DNA of 64,000 nt from positions 209,482 to 273,481 of the forward strand of contig NZ_NOIN01000009.1 of assembly GCF_014596565.1 (NCBI RefSeq), read 5' to 3'. The DNA is from Pseudomonas sp. PSB18 (lineage in GTDB: Bacteria; Pseudomonadota; Gammaproteobacteria; Pseudomonadales; Pseudomonadaceae). Below are positions 30,997-39,082 of this stretch, piece after piece; positions within the stretch are counted from its first letter, which is position 1; each line of letters begins with the position of its first letter. A program made the position numbers and the translations under genes. A model generated the notes under the pieces. The model was given only the letters and a program-made list of their open reading frames with translations. It made no database searches and was not told the origin of the DNA.

Positions 30997-33186
30997 ATGA
31001 CAGACTGGCTGCAAAGCTATGGGGAAATGGCCGAACGGGTGCGGCGTCATGATTGGGCGAGCACGCCCCTTGGGTTGCCGAAGCATTGGCCCGATGTATT
31101 GAAGACCACCGTGGCGCTCAGTCTCGCCTCTCATTTTCCCCAGGCCATTGTGTGGGGGCCTGACCTGATCATGTTGTACAACGATGCTTTTGTACCCATT
31201 CTCGGCAATAAACCCGATGCGCTGGGACGGCGGTTCGATGAGGTCTGGCGGGAAGCCTGGAGCGACATCGGCCCTATCGTGCAGGGGGCATTCGATGGGC
31301 AGGCGACCTATATCGAAAACTTCCCCCTCGTCATCGAGCGTGGTGAAGGTCCCGAGCAAGCCTATTTCACGTTCTGCTACAGCCCCATTCGTGATCAGTT
31401 CGGCAAGGTCGTGGGCATGCTGGATACCGTCACCGAGACCACCTCGACGGTGTTCATGAACCAGCGCCTGGCGGTGTTGGATGCCATCGGCACCGCCGTG
31501 GCGAACGTCACCGATCCGCAGGACATCATGGCGGCCACCACGCGAATCCTGGCGGCGCACCTGAACCTGTCCAATTGCGCTTATGCCGACATGGATGAGG
31601 ACGAAGACGGCTTCACGATTCGTGGCGACTGGGCCAGGGCGGGCTCGCCCAGTATTGTCGGGCATTACCGGTTGGCGGACTTCGGTCGATTGGCGGTCAC
31701 CCATCTTCGGGCGGGCAAGGCCTTGGTGGTCAACGACAACCTGGCTGAGCTGGCACCGCAGGAGGCGGCGACGTTCCGGGCCTTGGGCATTGCGGCGACC
31801 ATTTGCGTCCCGCTGATCAAGGGCGGGCGGTTGACGGCGCTGATGGCGATCCATGACAAAACGCCCCGGTGCTGGTCCTCATACGATCTGGCGCTGCTCA
31901 AGGAAGTCACCGAGCGATCCTGGGCCCATATCGAGCGCGCCCGTGCGGATGCCGCCGTGCGTGAAGGCCTGGCGGCCCTGGCCGAGTTGAATGCAACGCT
32001 TGAGCAGCGGGTCGAGGAACGCAGCACGCGCCTGAAACAGACTGAAGCAGCGCTGCGCCAGTCGCAAAAACTCGAGGCTATCGGCCAACTCACCGGCGGC
32101 GTGGCCCATGATTTCAACAACCTGCTGACGATCATCCGTTCTTCCGTGGATTTCCTGCGCATGCCCGGTCTTTCCAATGAGCGTCGCCAGCGCTACATGA
32201 CAGCGGTGTCCGAAACGGTGGATCGTGCCGCCAAGCTGACCAGCCAACTGTTGGCGTTTGCCCGACGTCAGCCGTTGAAACCGGAAGTCATCAATGTCGG
32301 CAAGCAGGTGCAGAACCTGGGGGACATGCTGGAAACCATCACGGGCGCGCGGATGCAGGTCAAGGTCGAGTTGTGCGATCGACCTTGTTATATCCGCGCG
32401 GACCTGAGCCAGTTCGAAACGGCCCTGATCAACGTGGCCTTGAATGCCCGGGATGCCATGAGCGGCCAGGGCACGTTGTGGCTTCGGCTCAAATGCGGTG
32501 AGGGCATGCCGCCGATTCGTGGGCATGCCGGTTCCGGCCAGCCTTTTGTCGCGGTGACCCTGGCGGACACCGGTACTGGCATTGCCTCGGAAGACCTCGA
32601 GCACATTTTCGAACCTTTCTTCACCACCAAGGAGGTGGGCAAGGGCACGGGGCTGGGGTTGTCCCAGGTGTTCGGCTTTGCCAAGCAATCCGGTGGCAAC
32701 GTCGACGTCTCGACCGTTGTCGGGGAGGGCACCGTGTTTACCTTGTTCCTCCCTGAAGTCGAAGCCGAAAAGCTGCATGAACCCAGCGGGGAGGAAACCA
32801 CGCACCTGATACTGGAGAACGGCAGGCGCCGGGTGTTGATCGTGGAAGACAACCTGGCAGTGGGGCGTTTTGCCAACCAGATCCTGCAGGACCTGGGGTA
32901 CGAAACCGCCTGGGCAACCAACGCCGAGGAGGCGTTGGAGATGGCCGGCCCGGATGCTGCCGCATTCGATGCGATATTTTCCGATGTGGTCATGCCAGGC
33001 ATCGGCGGTATCGCCCTGGCCCGGGAGTTGCGTCGGCGCCGCAAGGACTTGCCCGTGGTCCTGACGTCTGGCTACAGCGAGGAACTGGCCCACAGCGGTC
33101 ATGAAGGCTTCGAGTTCTTGTCCAAACCTTATTCGGCTGACCAGGTTTCCCGGATTTTAAGCCGGACGATGCGTGCTGCCGATTGA
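30997..33186 (+). CDS. Hybrid sensor histidine kinase: PAS - GAF - HisKA - HATPase - receiver
   Basis: 729 residues. An N-terminal PAS-like sensor (IVWGPDLIMLYNDAFVPILG) is followed by a GAF domain (about 155-320), then coiled coil (NATLEQRVEERSTRLKQTEA). HisKA has the phospho-acceptor in GGVAHDFNNLLTII, then the N box (NVALNARDAM), G1 DTGTGIA, FEPFFTTK and GKGTGLGLSQVFGFAKQSGG. The C-terminal receiver is RRVLIVEDN with acceptor Asp in FSDVVMPG and Lys in FLSKPY. No membrane segment, so cytosolic sensing. No separate response regulator or HPt is adjacent. Confidence 0.93.
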   Translation: MTDWLQSYGEMAERVRRHDWASTPLGLPKHWPDVLKTTVALSLASHFPQAIVWGPDLIMLYNDAFVPILGNKPDALGRRFDEVWREAWSDIGPIVQGAFDGQATYIENFPLVIERGEGPEQAYFTFCYSPIRDQFGKVVGMLDTVTETTSTVFMNQRLAVLDAIGTAVANVTDPQDIMAATTRILAAHLNLSNCAYADMDEDEDGFTIRGDWARAGSPSIVGHYRLADFGRLAVTHLRAGKALVVNDNLAELAPQEAATFRALGIAATICVPLIKGGRLTALMAIHDKTPRCWSSYDLALLKEVTERSWAHIERARADAAVREGLAALAELNATLEQRVEERSTRLKQTEAALRQSQKLEAIGQLTGGVAHDFNNLLTIIRSSVDFLRMPGLSNERRQRYMTAVSETVDRAAKLTSQLLAFARRQPLKPEVINVGKQVQNLGDMLETITGARMQVKVELCDRPCYIRADLSQFETALINVALNARDAMSGQGTLWLRLKCGEGMPPIRGHAGSGQPFVAVTLADTGTGIASEDLEHIFEPFFTTKEVGKGTGLGLSQVFGFAKQSGGNVDVSTVVGEGTVFTLFLPEVEAEKLHEPSGEETTHLILENGRRRVLIVEDNLAVGRFANQILQDLGYETAWATNAEEALEMAGPDAAAFDAIFSDVVMPGIGGIALARELRRRRKDLPVVLTSGYSEELAHSGHEGFEFLSKPYSADQVSRILSRTMRAAD

Positions 33187-33343
33187 GTGTTTCCCTTTTG
33201 AAACAGTGAGTTCCATTCGTCGGGCAGTGTTTGAATGGTCGTGCGGTCTGTTGATGACCGGCTAGTCTCAAGGTCGGGAAGGTCGATATTGTCCAGGTAA
33301 TCGGTTGATGCCGGTATCGATCTCGATGAAAAGGGGAAAGGCG

Positions 33344-33529
33344 ATGGGAGCACCTTACAGCGAGGAAAACGCAGCCGCATATCCGATCAATGAAGGGCTG
33401 CAGTGTGGTCAATCGGCGTATCGGTCGGACTTTGGCGACGAGCCGATCAAGTCCATCCGGACGAAGGTTGCAAAAGTGCAGCGCGGGGAAAAAGCCAATT
33501 TCCTGCCCAGGGTACCTGCCCGCAAATAG
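33344..33529 (+). CDS. Possible small hypothetical protein
   Basis: 61 residues from ATG 33344 (MGAPYSEENAAAYPINEGLQ), preceded by GGGGAAAGG. Hydrophilic, basic C-terminus (RGEKANFLPRVPARK). No domain. Supported only by the ribosome-binding site and plausible composition. Confidence 0.35.
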   Translation: MGAPYSEENAAAYPINEGLQCGQSAYRSDFGDEPIKSIRTKVAKVQRGEKANFLPRVPARK

Positions 33530-33719
33530 CTCAAGCACAGCCCCGCCACTGAAGACACACGTTGTTCATTCAGATTGGATGAGCCGGTGGCGAGGGTGTT
33601 TGCTCCGTCTGAGTCCAAGCACTCGCAAGACGGTCTGCCATCCACCTGGCTGGGGCGAGCTCCCCCTTCAGACTATTCCTGTCTTTAATGTCGATATGTT
33701 TATTCTTTTTTCCTACGAG

Positions 33720-33815
33720 CGATTTCTTTCACGTTTCTTTCACACTCGGATACGTAGGCTGAACTCATCCGTTAGAAAGCAGTACCTGCCCGTTTCCCCA
33801 GCGGGCTTTTTTTTG
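33720..33815 (+). ncRNA. Candidate small RNA ending in a strong orphan terminator
   Basis: Within the gene-free stretch 33530-33936 a rho-independent terminator (33788-33814) has no coding gene before it. Upstream lie a direct repeat TTTCTTTCAC (33723-33732 and 33734-33743) and a hairpin CGGAT/ATCCG (33747-33771). This is the usual layout of an Hfq-type sRNA (unpaired pyrimidine region, stem, terminator with T8). The 5' end and promoter are not assigned; relation to known Pseudomonas sRNAs such as RgsA could not be tested. Confidence 0.35.
33788..33814 (+). terminator. Rho-independent terminator with T8 tail
   Basis: GCCCG - TTTCCCCAG - CGGGC followed by TTTTTTTT. No supported CDS ends within 250 bases upstream. 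Confidence 0.8.
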
Positions 33816-33936
33816 CCTGTCATAAAACTCCCCTTGTGGTCGTTGTCCAAGCAGCATGGTTGATGCTGTTTGGCGTAAACTCGCGCCCGCGCGCACCGGC
33901 CATCTTTCCCGATGCGGCATTCTTGAGGTTTTTATC

Positions 33937-34344
33937 ATGCGTTTGACTTTGTCCACCCTGGTACTTGGGCTTGTGGTCGCCCAAGGTGCGATGGCGGCTG
34001 GCGATGGTACCGCTGCAATCGGCGGTGGCCTTGGCGGTGTATTGGGTAACGTGGTCGGCCAGCAGATGGGCGGCAGCACAGGCGCTGCGATTGGTGCCGG
34101 TGTCGGCGGCGCGGCTGGCAGTGCGGTAGGGGCTCGCAAGGGCAGCCGTACGGAAGCCGCCATTGGCGGCGGCCTGGGTTCGGCCGGTGGTTCGATTGTC
34201 GGCAATCGCCTGGGTGGCTCCACCGGTTCGACCATCGGCGCGGGCATTGGTGGCGCCGCGGGTGGTGCGTTGGGCAGCAACCTGTCCAACGACAACGACC
34301 GTCATTCCGGCAAGAAGTACAAGCATAAAAGAAAGCATCGTTGA
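33937..34344 (+). CDS. Exported glycine-zipper protein
   Basis: 135 residues from ATG 33937; signal peptide MRLTLSTLVLGLVVAQGAMA. The mature part is three imperfect glycine-zipper repeats (AAIGGGLGGVLGNVVGQQMG; GAAIGAGVGGAAGSAVGARK; STGSTIGAGIGGAAGGALGS). It ends in a very basic tail (KKYKHKRKHR). Glycine zippers insert in or associate with membranes; the role is unknown. GAGG is 9-10 bases upstream. Confidence 0.8.
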   Translation: MRLTLSTLVLGLVVAQGAMAAGDGTAAIGGGLGGVLGNVVGQQMGGSTGAAIGAGVGGAAGSAVGARKGSRTEAAIGGGLGSAGGSIVGNRLGGSTGSTIGAGIGGAAGGALGSNLSNDNDRHSGKKYKHKRKHR

Positions 34345-34415
34345 GTCGATGCCTGGCTGAAAAAGTCCGGCCTTGTGCCTAATGCCAGTCAGTTAAGGAT
34401 CAAGCGTTGCAACCC

Positions 34416-34506
34416 TGTGGGAGCAAAGCTTGCTCGCGATAGCGGCAGTTCGGTCAACATTATTGCTGACTGACTTACCGCTATCGCGAGCAAGCTTTGC
34501 TCCCAC
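34416..34506. repeat. REPIN (variant arms)
   Basis: TGTGGGAGCAAAGCTTGCTC(GCGATAGCGG) opposed by CCGCTATCGCGAGCAAGCTT(TGCTCCCAC). The core is the AAGCTT variant of the common class. Confidence 0.93.
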
Positions 34507-34611
34507 GGTTTGTGGGCCTTGTGCCGGGTTTTCCTTTCCTGGTATTTGTCGGAACGTTTACTGTCCCTCCGCCTCGAATTGATACATCCATGTGTAAATG
34601 CGAGGTGTGCC

Positions 34612-34911
34612 ATGACGCCGGTAACCGAAGGCAAGGAAGAAAAAGGCTCGTCGGGCCTGCCTTCCGTCAATGATCCGGGCAATGAAGACCCCGGTTCGCT
34701 GATGGATGACGCCCTGGTTCCCTTGATCGAAACCGAGGACGAAACCCCGGAGTACCCACTGCCCTCGCCAACCAATTCCCTGGGCCGCGACCAGCGGCCG
34801 CCGGATGACGAAACCGGCGCCGAGCCGGTACCGAGCGAGGACGATGATGTCGAGGCGAGCCCGGATGATCCGGATATCGCCGGTGATGATGCTTCCGGCA
34901 AGCCGAGCTGA
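34612..34911 (+). CDS. Acidic, proline-rich, probably disordered hypothetical protein
   Basis: 99 residues from ATG 34612 (GCGAGG upstream). About a third Asp/Glu, many Pro, almost no hydrophobic core (DDALVPLIETEDETPEYPLP; SEDDDVEASPDDPDIAGDDA). No signal peptide. Intrinsically disordered by composition. Short, conserved-looking start context supports coding; function unknown. Confidence 0.55.
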   Translation: MTPVTEGKEEKGSSGLPSVNDPGNEDPGSLMDDALVPLIETEDETPEYPLPSPTNSLGRDQRPPDDETGAEPVPSEDDDVEASPDDPDIAGDDASGKPS

Positions 34912-34997
34912 CGGCCCGGGCCGCCTGTCGATTTCCTGGCACCATCTACATGCCCCAGTTGCCACATCAGGTAGGTACTTCGAAAAGGAGACTCACC

Positions 34998-35351
34998 ATG
35001 ATGAAGTCAAACATGACGGCACTGACCCTCGCCGGAATTCTTGCAACCAGTTCACTGGTGGCTGTCGCCCAGTCTTCGGGAGACAATGCTCCAGTGGATA
35101 AAGGCGGCATGCCACCTTCCACCCAAATGGATGCCGGCCGTACCTCAGACGCCAATGGCAACGCCCTGCCTCCCGGTTCCGTGAGCGGCGGCAATGGTGG
35201 TGACGCCAACGGCAGCAGTACGAGCCCCGGCACTGGTAGTGGTTCCACCAGCGGCGGTAGCACCATGGGCGGCGATTCCTCCAGCAGCGGCACCGGGGCC
35301 GGTAGCAGCAGCGGCGGTAGCTCGGGCGGCTCCAACGGTTCGAGTCAATAA
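34998..35351 (+). CDS. Exported Gly/Ser-rich hypothetical protein
   Basis: 117 residues from ATG 34998, AAGGAG at ideal spacing. Signal peptide (MMKSNMTALTLAGILATSSL...VAVAQS). The C-terminal 55 residues are low-complexity Gly/Ser/Thr (SGGSTMGGDSSSSGTGAGSS). A small envelope protein of unknown role; may be co-transcribed with the acidic protein 86 bases upstream. Confidence 0.65.
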   Translation: MMKSNMTALTLAGILATSSLVAVAQSSGDNAPVDKGGMPPSTQMDAGRTSDANGNALPPGSVSGGNGGDANGSSTSPGTGSGSTSGGSTMGGDSSSSGTGAGSSSGGSSGGSNGSSQ

Positions 35352-35393
35352 CCCGCGATCACGACCAGGTTTTCACCTGATCTGACGGTGCCC

Positions 35394-35442
35394 CCCGTGG
35401 CGAGCGAGCTTGCTCGCGTTCGAGCGCGTAGCGCTCGCCCCG
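35394..35442. repeat. REP-like palindromic element
   Basis: CGTGGCGAGCGAGCTTGCTC(GCG) next to CGAGCGCGTAGCGCTCG(CCCCGGGG). Single unit of the GTGGCGAGCGAGCTTGCTCGC class with an adjoining hairpin. Confidence 0.65.
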
Positions 35443-35585
35443 GGGACTTCTCGACAGAATGCAGTTTTCTCGTTGCCTCATCCGGGCCCCCCTCGCTATT
35501 CTGCTGAATCCTTTAAGGCAAACACGTTGCTCCGGTCGCACCTGAGCCATCCCTGGAATGTTGTGTTGATAACGGATCAGATGCG

Positions 35586-36281
35586 ATGAATGCACCGCTG
35601 AAAGAGTTTGGCCCGATCAAAGCCGTGATTTTCGACATGGATGGGCTGTTGCTGGACACCGAGGGCATCTATACCGAGGTCACGTCCATCATCGCCGAGC
35701 GCTACGGACGCACGTTCGACTGGAGCGTCAAGCAGAACATCATCGGTCGCGGCGCCGGGGATCTGGCCCGCTATGTGGTCCAGGCACTGGAGCTACCGAT
35801 CACCCCGGAGGAATTCCTGGTGATCCGCGAGCCGCTGATGCGCGAGCGTTTTCCCCATGCCCTGGCGATGCCGGGGGCCGAGGAGCTGGTGCGTCACCTC
35901 AAGGCCAGTGGCGTGCCCATCGCGGTGGGCACCAGTTCATCGCGCCATACCTTTGCTTTGAAAACCACTTTGCATCGGGACTGGTTCGCGCTATTCGACT
36001 TCATCGTCACAGCGGACGATCCGGAGGTGGGCGCGGCAAAACCGGCGCCGGATATCTTCCTGGTGGCGGCCCGCCGCCTGGGCGTTGATCCTCGTGATTG
36101 CCTGGTGTTCGAGGATTCGCCGTTCGGCGTCACGGCAGCGAAGGCGGCGGGCATGACGGCCATCGCCATCCCGGATCCGGCCATGGCCGACGAAAAATAT
36201 GCTCACGCCGACGGGATCATCCGCTCGCTGAAAATGTTCCAGCCAGGCCTTTGTGGTCTGCCGGAGCTGGAGCGGGCCTGA
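35586..36281 (+). CDS. HAD-superfamily hydrolase, subfamily IA (pseudouridine-5'-phosphatase/beta-PGM-like)
   Basis: 231 residues. Motif I FDMDGLLLDTE (nucleophile Asp and acid/base Asp), motif II VGTSSSRHT, Lys in GAAKPAPDIFL, motif IV VFEDSPFGVTAAKAAGM. C1 alpha-helical cap. Family members dephosphorylate sugar or nucleoside phosphates. The exact substrate is not determinable. A strong terminator follows. Confidence 0.88.
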   Translation: MNAPLKEFGPIKAVIFDMDGLLLDTEGIYTEVTSIIAERYGRTFDWSVKQNIIGRGAGDLARYVVQALELPITPEEFLVIREPLMRERFPHALAMPGAEELVRHLKASGVPIAVGTSSSRHTFALKTTLHRDWFALFDFIVTADDPEVGAAKPAPDIFLVAARRLGVDPRDCLVFEDSPFGVTAAKAAGMTAIAIPDPAMADEKYAHADGIIRSLKMFQPGLCGLPELERA

Positions 36282-36301
36282 CGATCCGCAACGACATAAC
36301 G

Positions 36302-36341
36302 AAACGCCGGTCATGGTTGTAGCCATGACCGGCGTTTTTTC
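36302..36341 (+). terminator. Bidirectional rho-independent terminator
   Basis: ACGCCGGTCATGG - TTGTAG - CCATGACCGGCGT with T6 on the plus side; serves the HAD gene, and the convergent SDR gene on the minus strand. Confidence 0.92.
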
Positions 36342-36350
36342 ATGCCCGGA

Positions 36351-37097
36351 TCAGGCGCCGAAACCACCGTCGATGGTCAGGCTGGCCCCGGTGATATAGG
36401 CCGCTTCCGGACCCGCCAGGTAGGCGACGAAGCCGGCGATTTCGTCGGCCTTGCCGTAGCGCCCGATGGCCATCAGCGACATCAGGCTGGACGCGAAGTC
36501 GCTGTCGGCCGGGTTCATGTCAGTGTCGACCGGGCCTGGCTGTACGTTGTTGACCGTGATGCCCCGCGGGCCAAGGTCGCGGGCCAGGCCTTTGGTCAGG
36601 CCCACCAGTGCGGCTTTGCTCATGGCGTAAGGAGCTGCGCCGGCAAACGGCACGCGGTCGGCGTTGGTGCTGCCGATATTGATCACCCGACCACCTTCGG
36701 TCATGTGGCGCGCGGCGGCCTGGGTGGCAATGAATACACTGCGTACGTTGATGGCCAGGGTCTGGTCGAAGTCCTCGAGCTTGAACTCGTCCAGCGGTGC
36801 CATCGCCAGGACGCCAGCATTGTTGACCAGAATGTCCAGCCCGCCGAAGGCCTCGGCAGTCGCTTCGACGGCATTGCGGATGGCATCGGCATCGGCGCTG
36901 TCGGCTTTGATCGCCAGGGCCTTGCCGCCCGCTGCCGTGATGCTGTTCTGCAGTTCTTCAGCCTTGGCGGCTGAGCTGACGTAGGTGAAAGCTACGGCTG
37001 CGCCTTCTGCGGCCAGGCGCTTGACGATGGCGGCGCCGATGCCGCGGGAACCGCCCTGGATCAAGGCGACTTTACCGTTCAGTGTTTGAGTGCTCAT
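36351..37097 (-). CDS. SDR-family oxidoreductase (FabG-like)
   Basis: 248 residues from ATG 37097 (GGAGAACATC upstream). QGGSRGIGAAIV, NNAGVLAMAP, NIGST...YAMSKAALVGLTKG, NVQPGPVDTDMNP, GASLTIDGGFGA: classical SDR with complete Ser-Tyr-Lys. Divergent from the LysR gene at 37223 (125 bases apart), its probable regulator. Confidence 0.9.
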   Translation of the reverse strand: MSTQTLNGKVALIQGGSRGIGAAIVKRLAAEGAAVAFTYVSSAAKAEELQNSITAAGGKALAIKADSADADAIRNAVEATAEAFGGLDILVNNAGVLAMAPLDEFKLEDFDQTLAINVRSVFIATQAAARHMTEGGRVINIGSTNADRVPFAGAAPYAMSKAALVGLTKGLARDLGPRGITVNNVQPGPVDTDMNPADSDFASSLMSLMAIGRYGKADEIAGFVAYLAGPEAAYITGASLTIDGGFGA

Positions 37098-37222
37098 GAT
37101 GTTCTCCAAAATGTACCGGGGCGAGATGCCGCGGCGATGGGGTGAGTATCAGGATGCGGCGCCAGCTTGTGTAGACGGTCTTTGCTACAGTCTGTATCAA
37201 CCAAAAGTTTAGAGTGGCGCTA

Positions 37223-38146
37223 ATGGAGACTTTCAGCAGTATCGAATGCTTTGTGCGTAGCGCGGAAGTCGGCAGCTTTGCCGAAGCCGCACGCCGCCTG
37301 AGCGTGACCCCGGCGGCGGTGGGTAAAAGCGTTGCCAAGCTTGAGGCCCGTCTGGGGGTACGGCTGTTCCAGCGTAGCACCCGTAGCCTGACACTGACTG
37401 AAGCCGGCCAATTGTTCCTGGGTGAAGTGAGCGGCAGCCTCAATACCATCCAGAATGCCGTCGCCAACCTCGCCAGCGCCGGTGGACAACCGGCAGGTAC
37501 GCTGAAGGTGAGCATGGGCACCGCGTTCGGTCGATTGTATGTGGTGCCGTTGCTGGGGAATTTTCTGCAGCGGTATCCGGCGATCAGTCCGGACTGGCAT
37601 TTCGATAACCGCCAGGTCGACTTGATCGGCCAAGGCTTCGATGCGGCTATTGGCGGTGGGTTTGAACTGCCTCCGGGAGTGGTGGCACGCAAGCTGACGG
37701 TGGCTCACCGGGTACTGGTCGCCGCGCCGTCCTATTTGCAGCAACAGGCTCCGGTGGTCGAGCCGGAAGACCTGGCGCAGCACCAGGGCATCTTGATCCG
37801 CTCACCGCAAACCGGTCGCATCCGTTCGTGGCAACTGACCAGCCGTAGCCGGCAACACAGTCCGCTGACACTCAAAGTGCGCATGACCATGAGCGATTCG
37901 GAAGCCGCCTGCGCCACCGCGAGCCAAGGGCTGGGGATTGCCTTGGTGAGCATGCCGTTCGCCGTACCCTATCTGGAGAACGGCACTTTGCAGCGGGTCT
38001 TGCCGGACTGGTACGTCGACGATGGCAATATTTCCATCTATTACGCCGAGCACAAACTGCTGCCGGGCAAGACCCGGGCGTTTGTGGACTTCATCATCGA
38101 GCAGTTCGCCGCGCAGGGGTTGGGTGAACGGTTCAGTGCGGTGTGA
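37223..38146 (+). CDS. LysR-type transcriptional regulator
   Basis: 307 residues from ATG 37223. HTH: SFAEAARRLSVTPAAVGKSV with KLEARLGVRLFQRSTRSLTL; effector domain GTLKVSMGTAFGRLYVVPLL, AIGGGFELPPGVVARKLTVA; C-terminal LLPGKTRAFVDFIIEQF. Divergent SDR suggests a local regulon of one. Confidence 0.92.
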   Translation: METFSSIECFVRSAEVGSFAEAARRLSVTPAAVGKSVAKLEARLGVRLFQRSTRSLTLTEAGQLFLGEVSGSLNTIQNAVANLASAGGQPAGTLKVSMGTAFGRLYVVPLLGNFLQRYPAISPDWHFDNRQVDLIGQGFDAAIGGGFELPPGVVARKLTVAHRVLVAAPSYLQQQAPVVEPEDLAQHQGILIRSPQTGRIRSWQLTSRSRQHSPLTLKVRMTMSDSEAACATASQGLGIALVSMPFAVPYLENGTLQRVLPDWYVDDGNISIYYAEHKLLPGKTRAFVDFIIEQFAAQGLGERFSAV

Positions 38147-38171
38147 GCCTGGCTTCAGACCGGGCTGTCCT

Positions 38172-38267
38172 CATCGCGAGCAGGCTCGCTCCCACAGGGG
38201 ATTTGTGGCGGGCTTCAATTTTATGTTCACCACAACTCAAATGTGGGAGCGAGCCTGCTCGCGATAG
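38172..38267. repeat. REPIN (arms inverted relative to most others)
   Basis: TCGCGAGCAGGCTCGCTCCC(ACA) at 38174-38196 and TGTGGGAGCGAGCCTGCTCG(CGA) at 38242-38264, i.e. tail-outward order, between convergent LysR and racemase genes. Confidence 0.92.
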
Positions 38268-38292
38268 GATCGGCGGGTCTACAACTTTGAAC

Positions 38293-39021
38293 TCACCGCC
38301 CAAACCGCCCCGGCCAGCCAATGATGGTCTTGGGCCGAGGCGTCGCGTAGGTGCGCACTTTCGACGTCGACAGGCCCAACCGCACCAGGGATTCGGCGAT
38401 GGTCACCGCCGCCGTCACCCCATCGACCACCGGCACTCCGGTGCGTTGACGGATCTGTTCATCGAGCCCGGCCATGCCGCCACAGCCCAGGCAGATGACT
38501 TCGGCCTTGTCCTGGCTCACCGCCAGCTCGGCCTGACGGACGATGGCTTCGACGGCTCGCTGCGGGTCTTCCTCCAGCTCCAGCACCGCCAAGCCACTGG
38601 CCCGGACCGAGGCGCAGCGGTCGTACAGGCCGGAGAGCTTGAGGCGATCTTCGATCAGCGGCACGGTGCGGTCCAGGGTGGTGACCACCGAATAGGCATG
38701 GCCGAGGAACATGGCGGTGCTGGCGCCCGCGTCGGTGATGTCCACCACCGGGACGTCGAGCAGTTCCTGCAGGCCTTCGCGGCCGTGCTCGCCATAGCCG
38801 GCCTGGATCACCGCGTCGAACGGTTGGTCGTAGGACATCACCCGATCCATCACGGCGATGGCGGCCAGGTAACTTTCGAAATTGCCTTCAACGGAGTCGG
38901 CGCCGAAATGCGGTGTGAGCCCGACGATTTCGGTGCCGGGGGCGGCCACGGCCTGGGCTTGCCGGGCGATGGCCTCGGTGATGGATTCGGTGGTGTTGAC
39001 GTTGACCACAAGAATTCGCAT
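38293..39021 (-). CDS. Hydantoin / aspartate-glutamate racemase family protein
   Basis: 242 residues. MRILVVNVNTTESITEAIAR is the hydantoin/allantoin-racemase N-terminus. The two catalytic-cysteine regions of the family are at GYGEHGREGL (where the first Cys is usually GCFGDPG-like and is not seen) and LGCGGMAGL (second Cys present). Located 61 bases behind the NCS1 permease gene. The apparent lack of the first cysteine makes a decarboxylase/isomerase relative (maleate isomerase or AMDase type) possible. Confidence 0.78.
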   Translation of the reverse strand: MRILVVNVNTTESITEAIARQAQAVAAPGTEIVGLTPHFGADSVEGNFESYLAAIAVMDRVMSYDQPFDAVIQAGYGEHGREGLQELLDVPVVDITDAGASTAMFLGHAYSVVTTLDRTVPLIEDRLKLSGLYDRCASVRASGLAVLELEEDPQRAVEAIVRQAELAVSQDKAEVICLGCGGMAGLDEQIRQRTGVPVVDGVTAAVTIAESLVRLGLSTSKVRTYATPRPKTIIGWPGRFGR

Positions 39022-39082
39022 GAGCAGTTTCCTTTAATGCAGAAAAGACGGCGGGCCCGCACCGACGGGCCGCCTTGAACGA

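Noticed and set aside
33390..33863. 157-residue plus-strand ORF
   Set aside because: Crosses a rho-independent terminator and has random-like composition.
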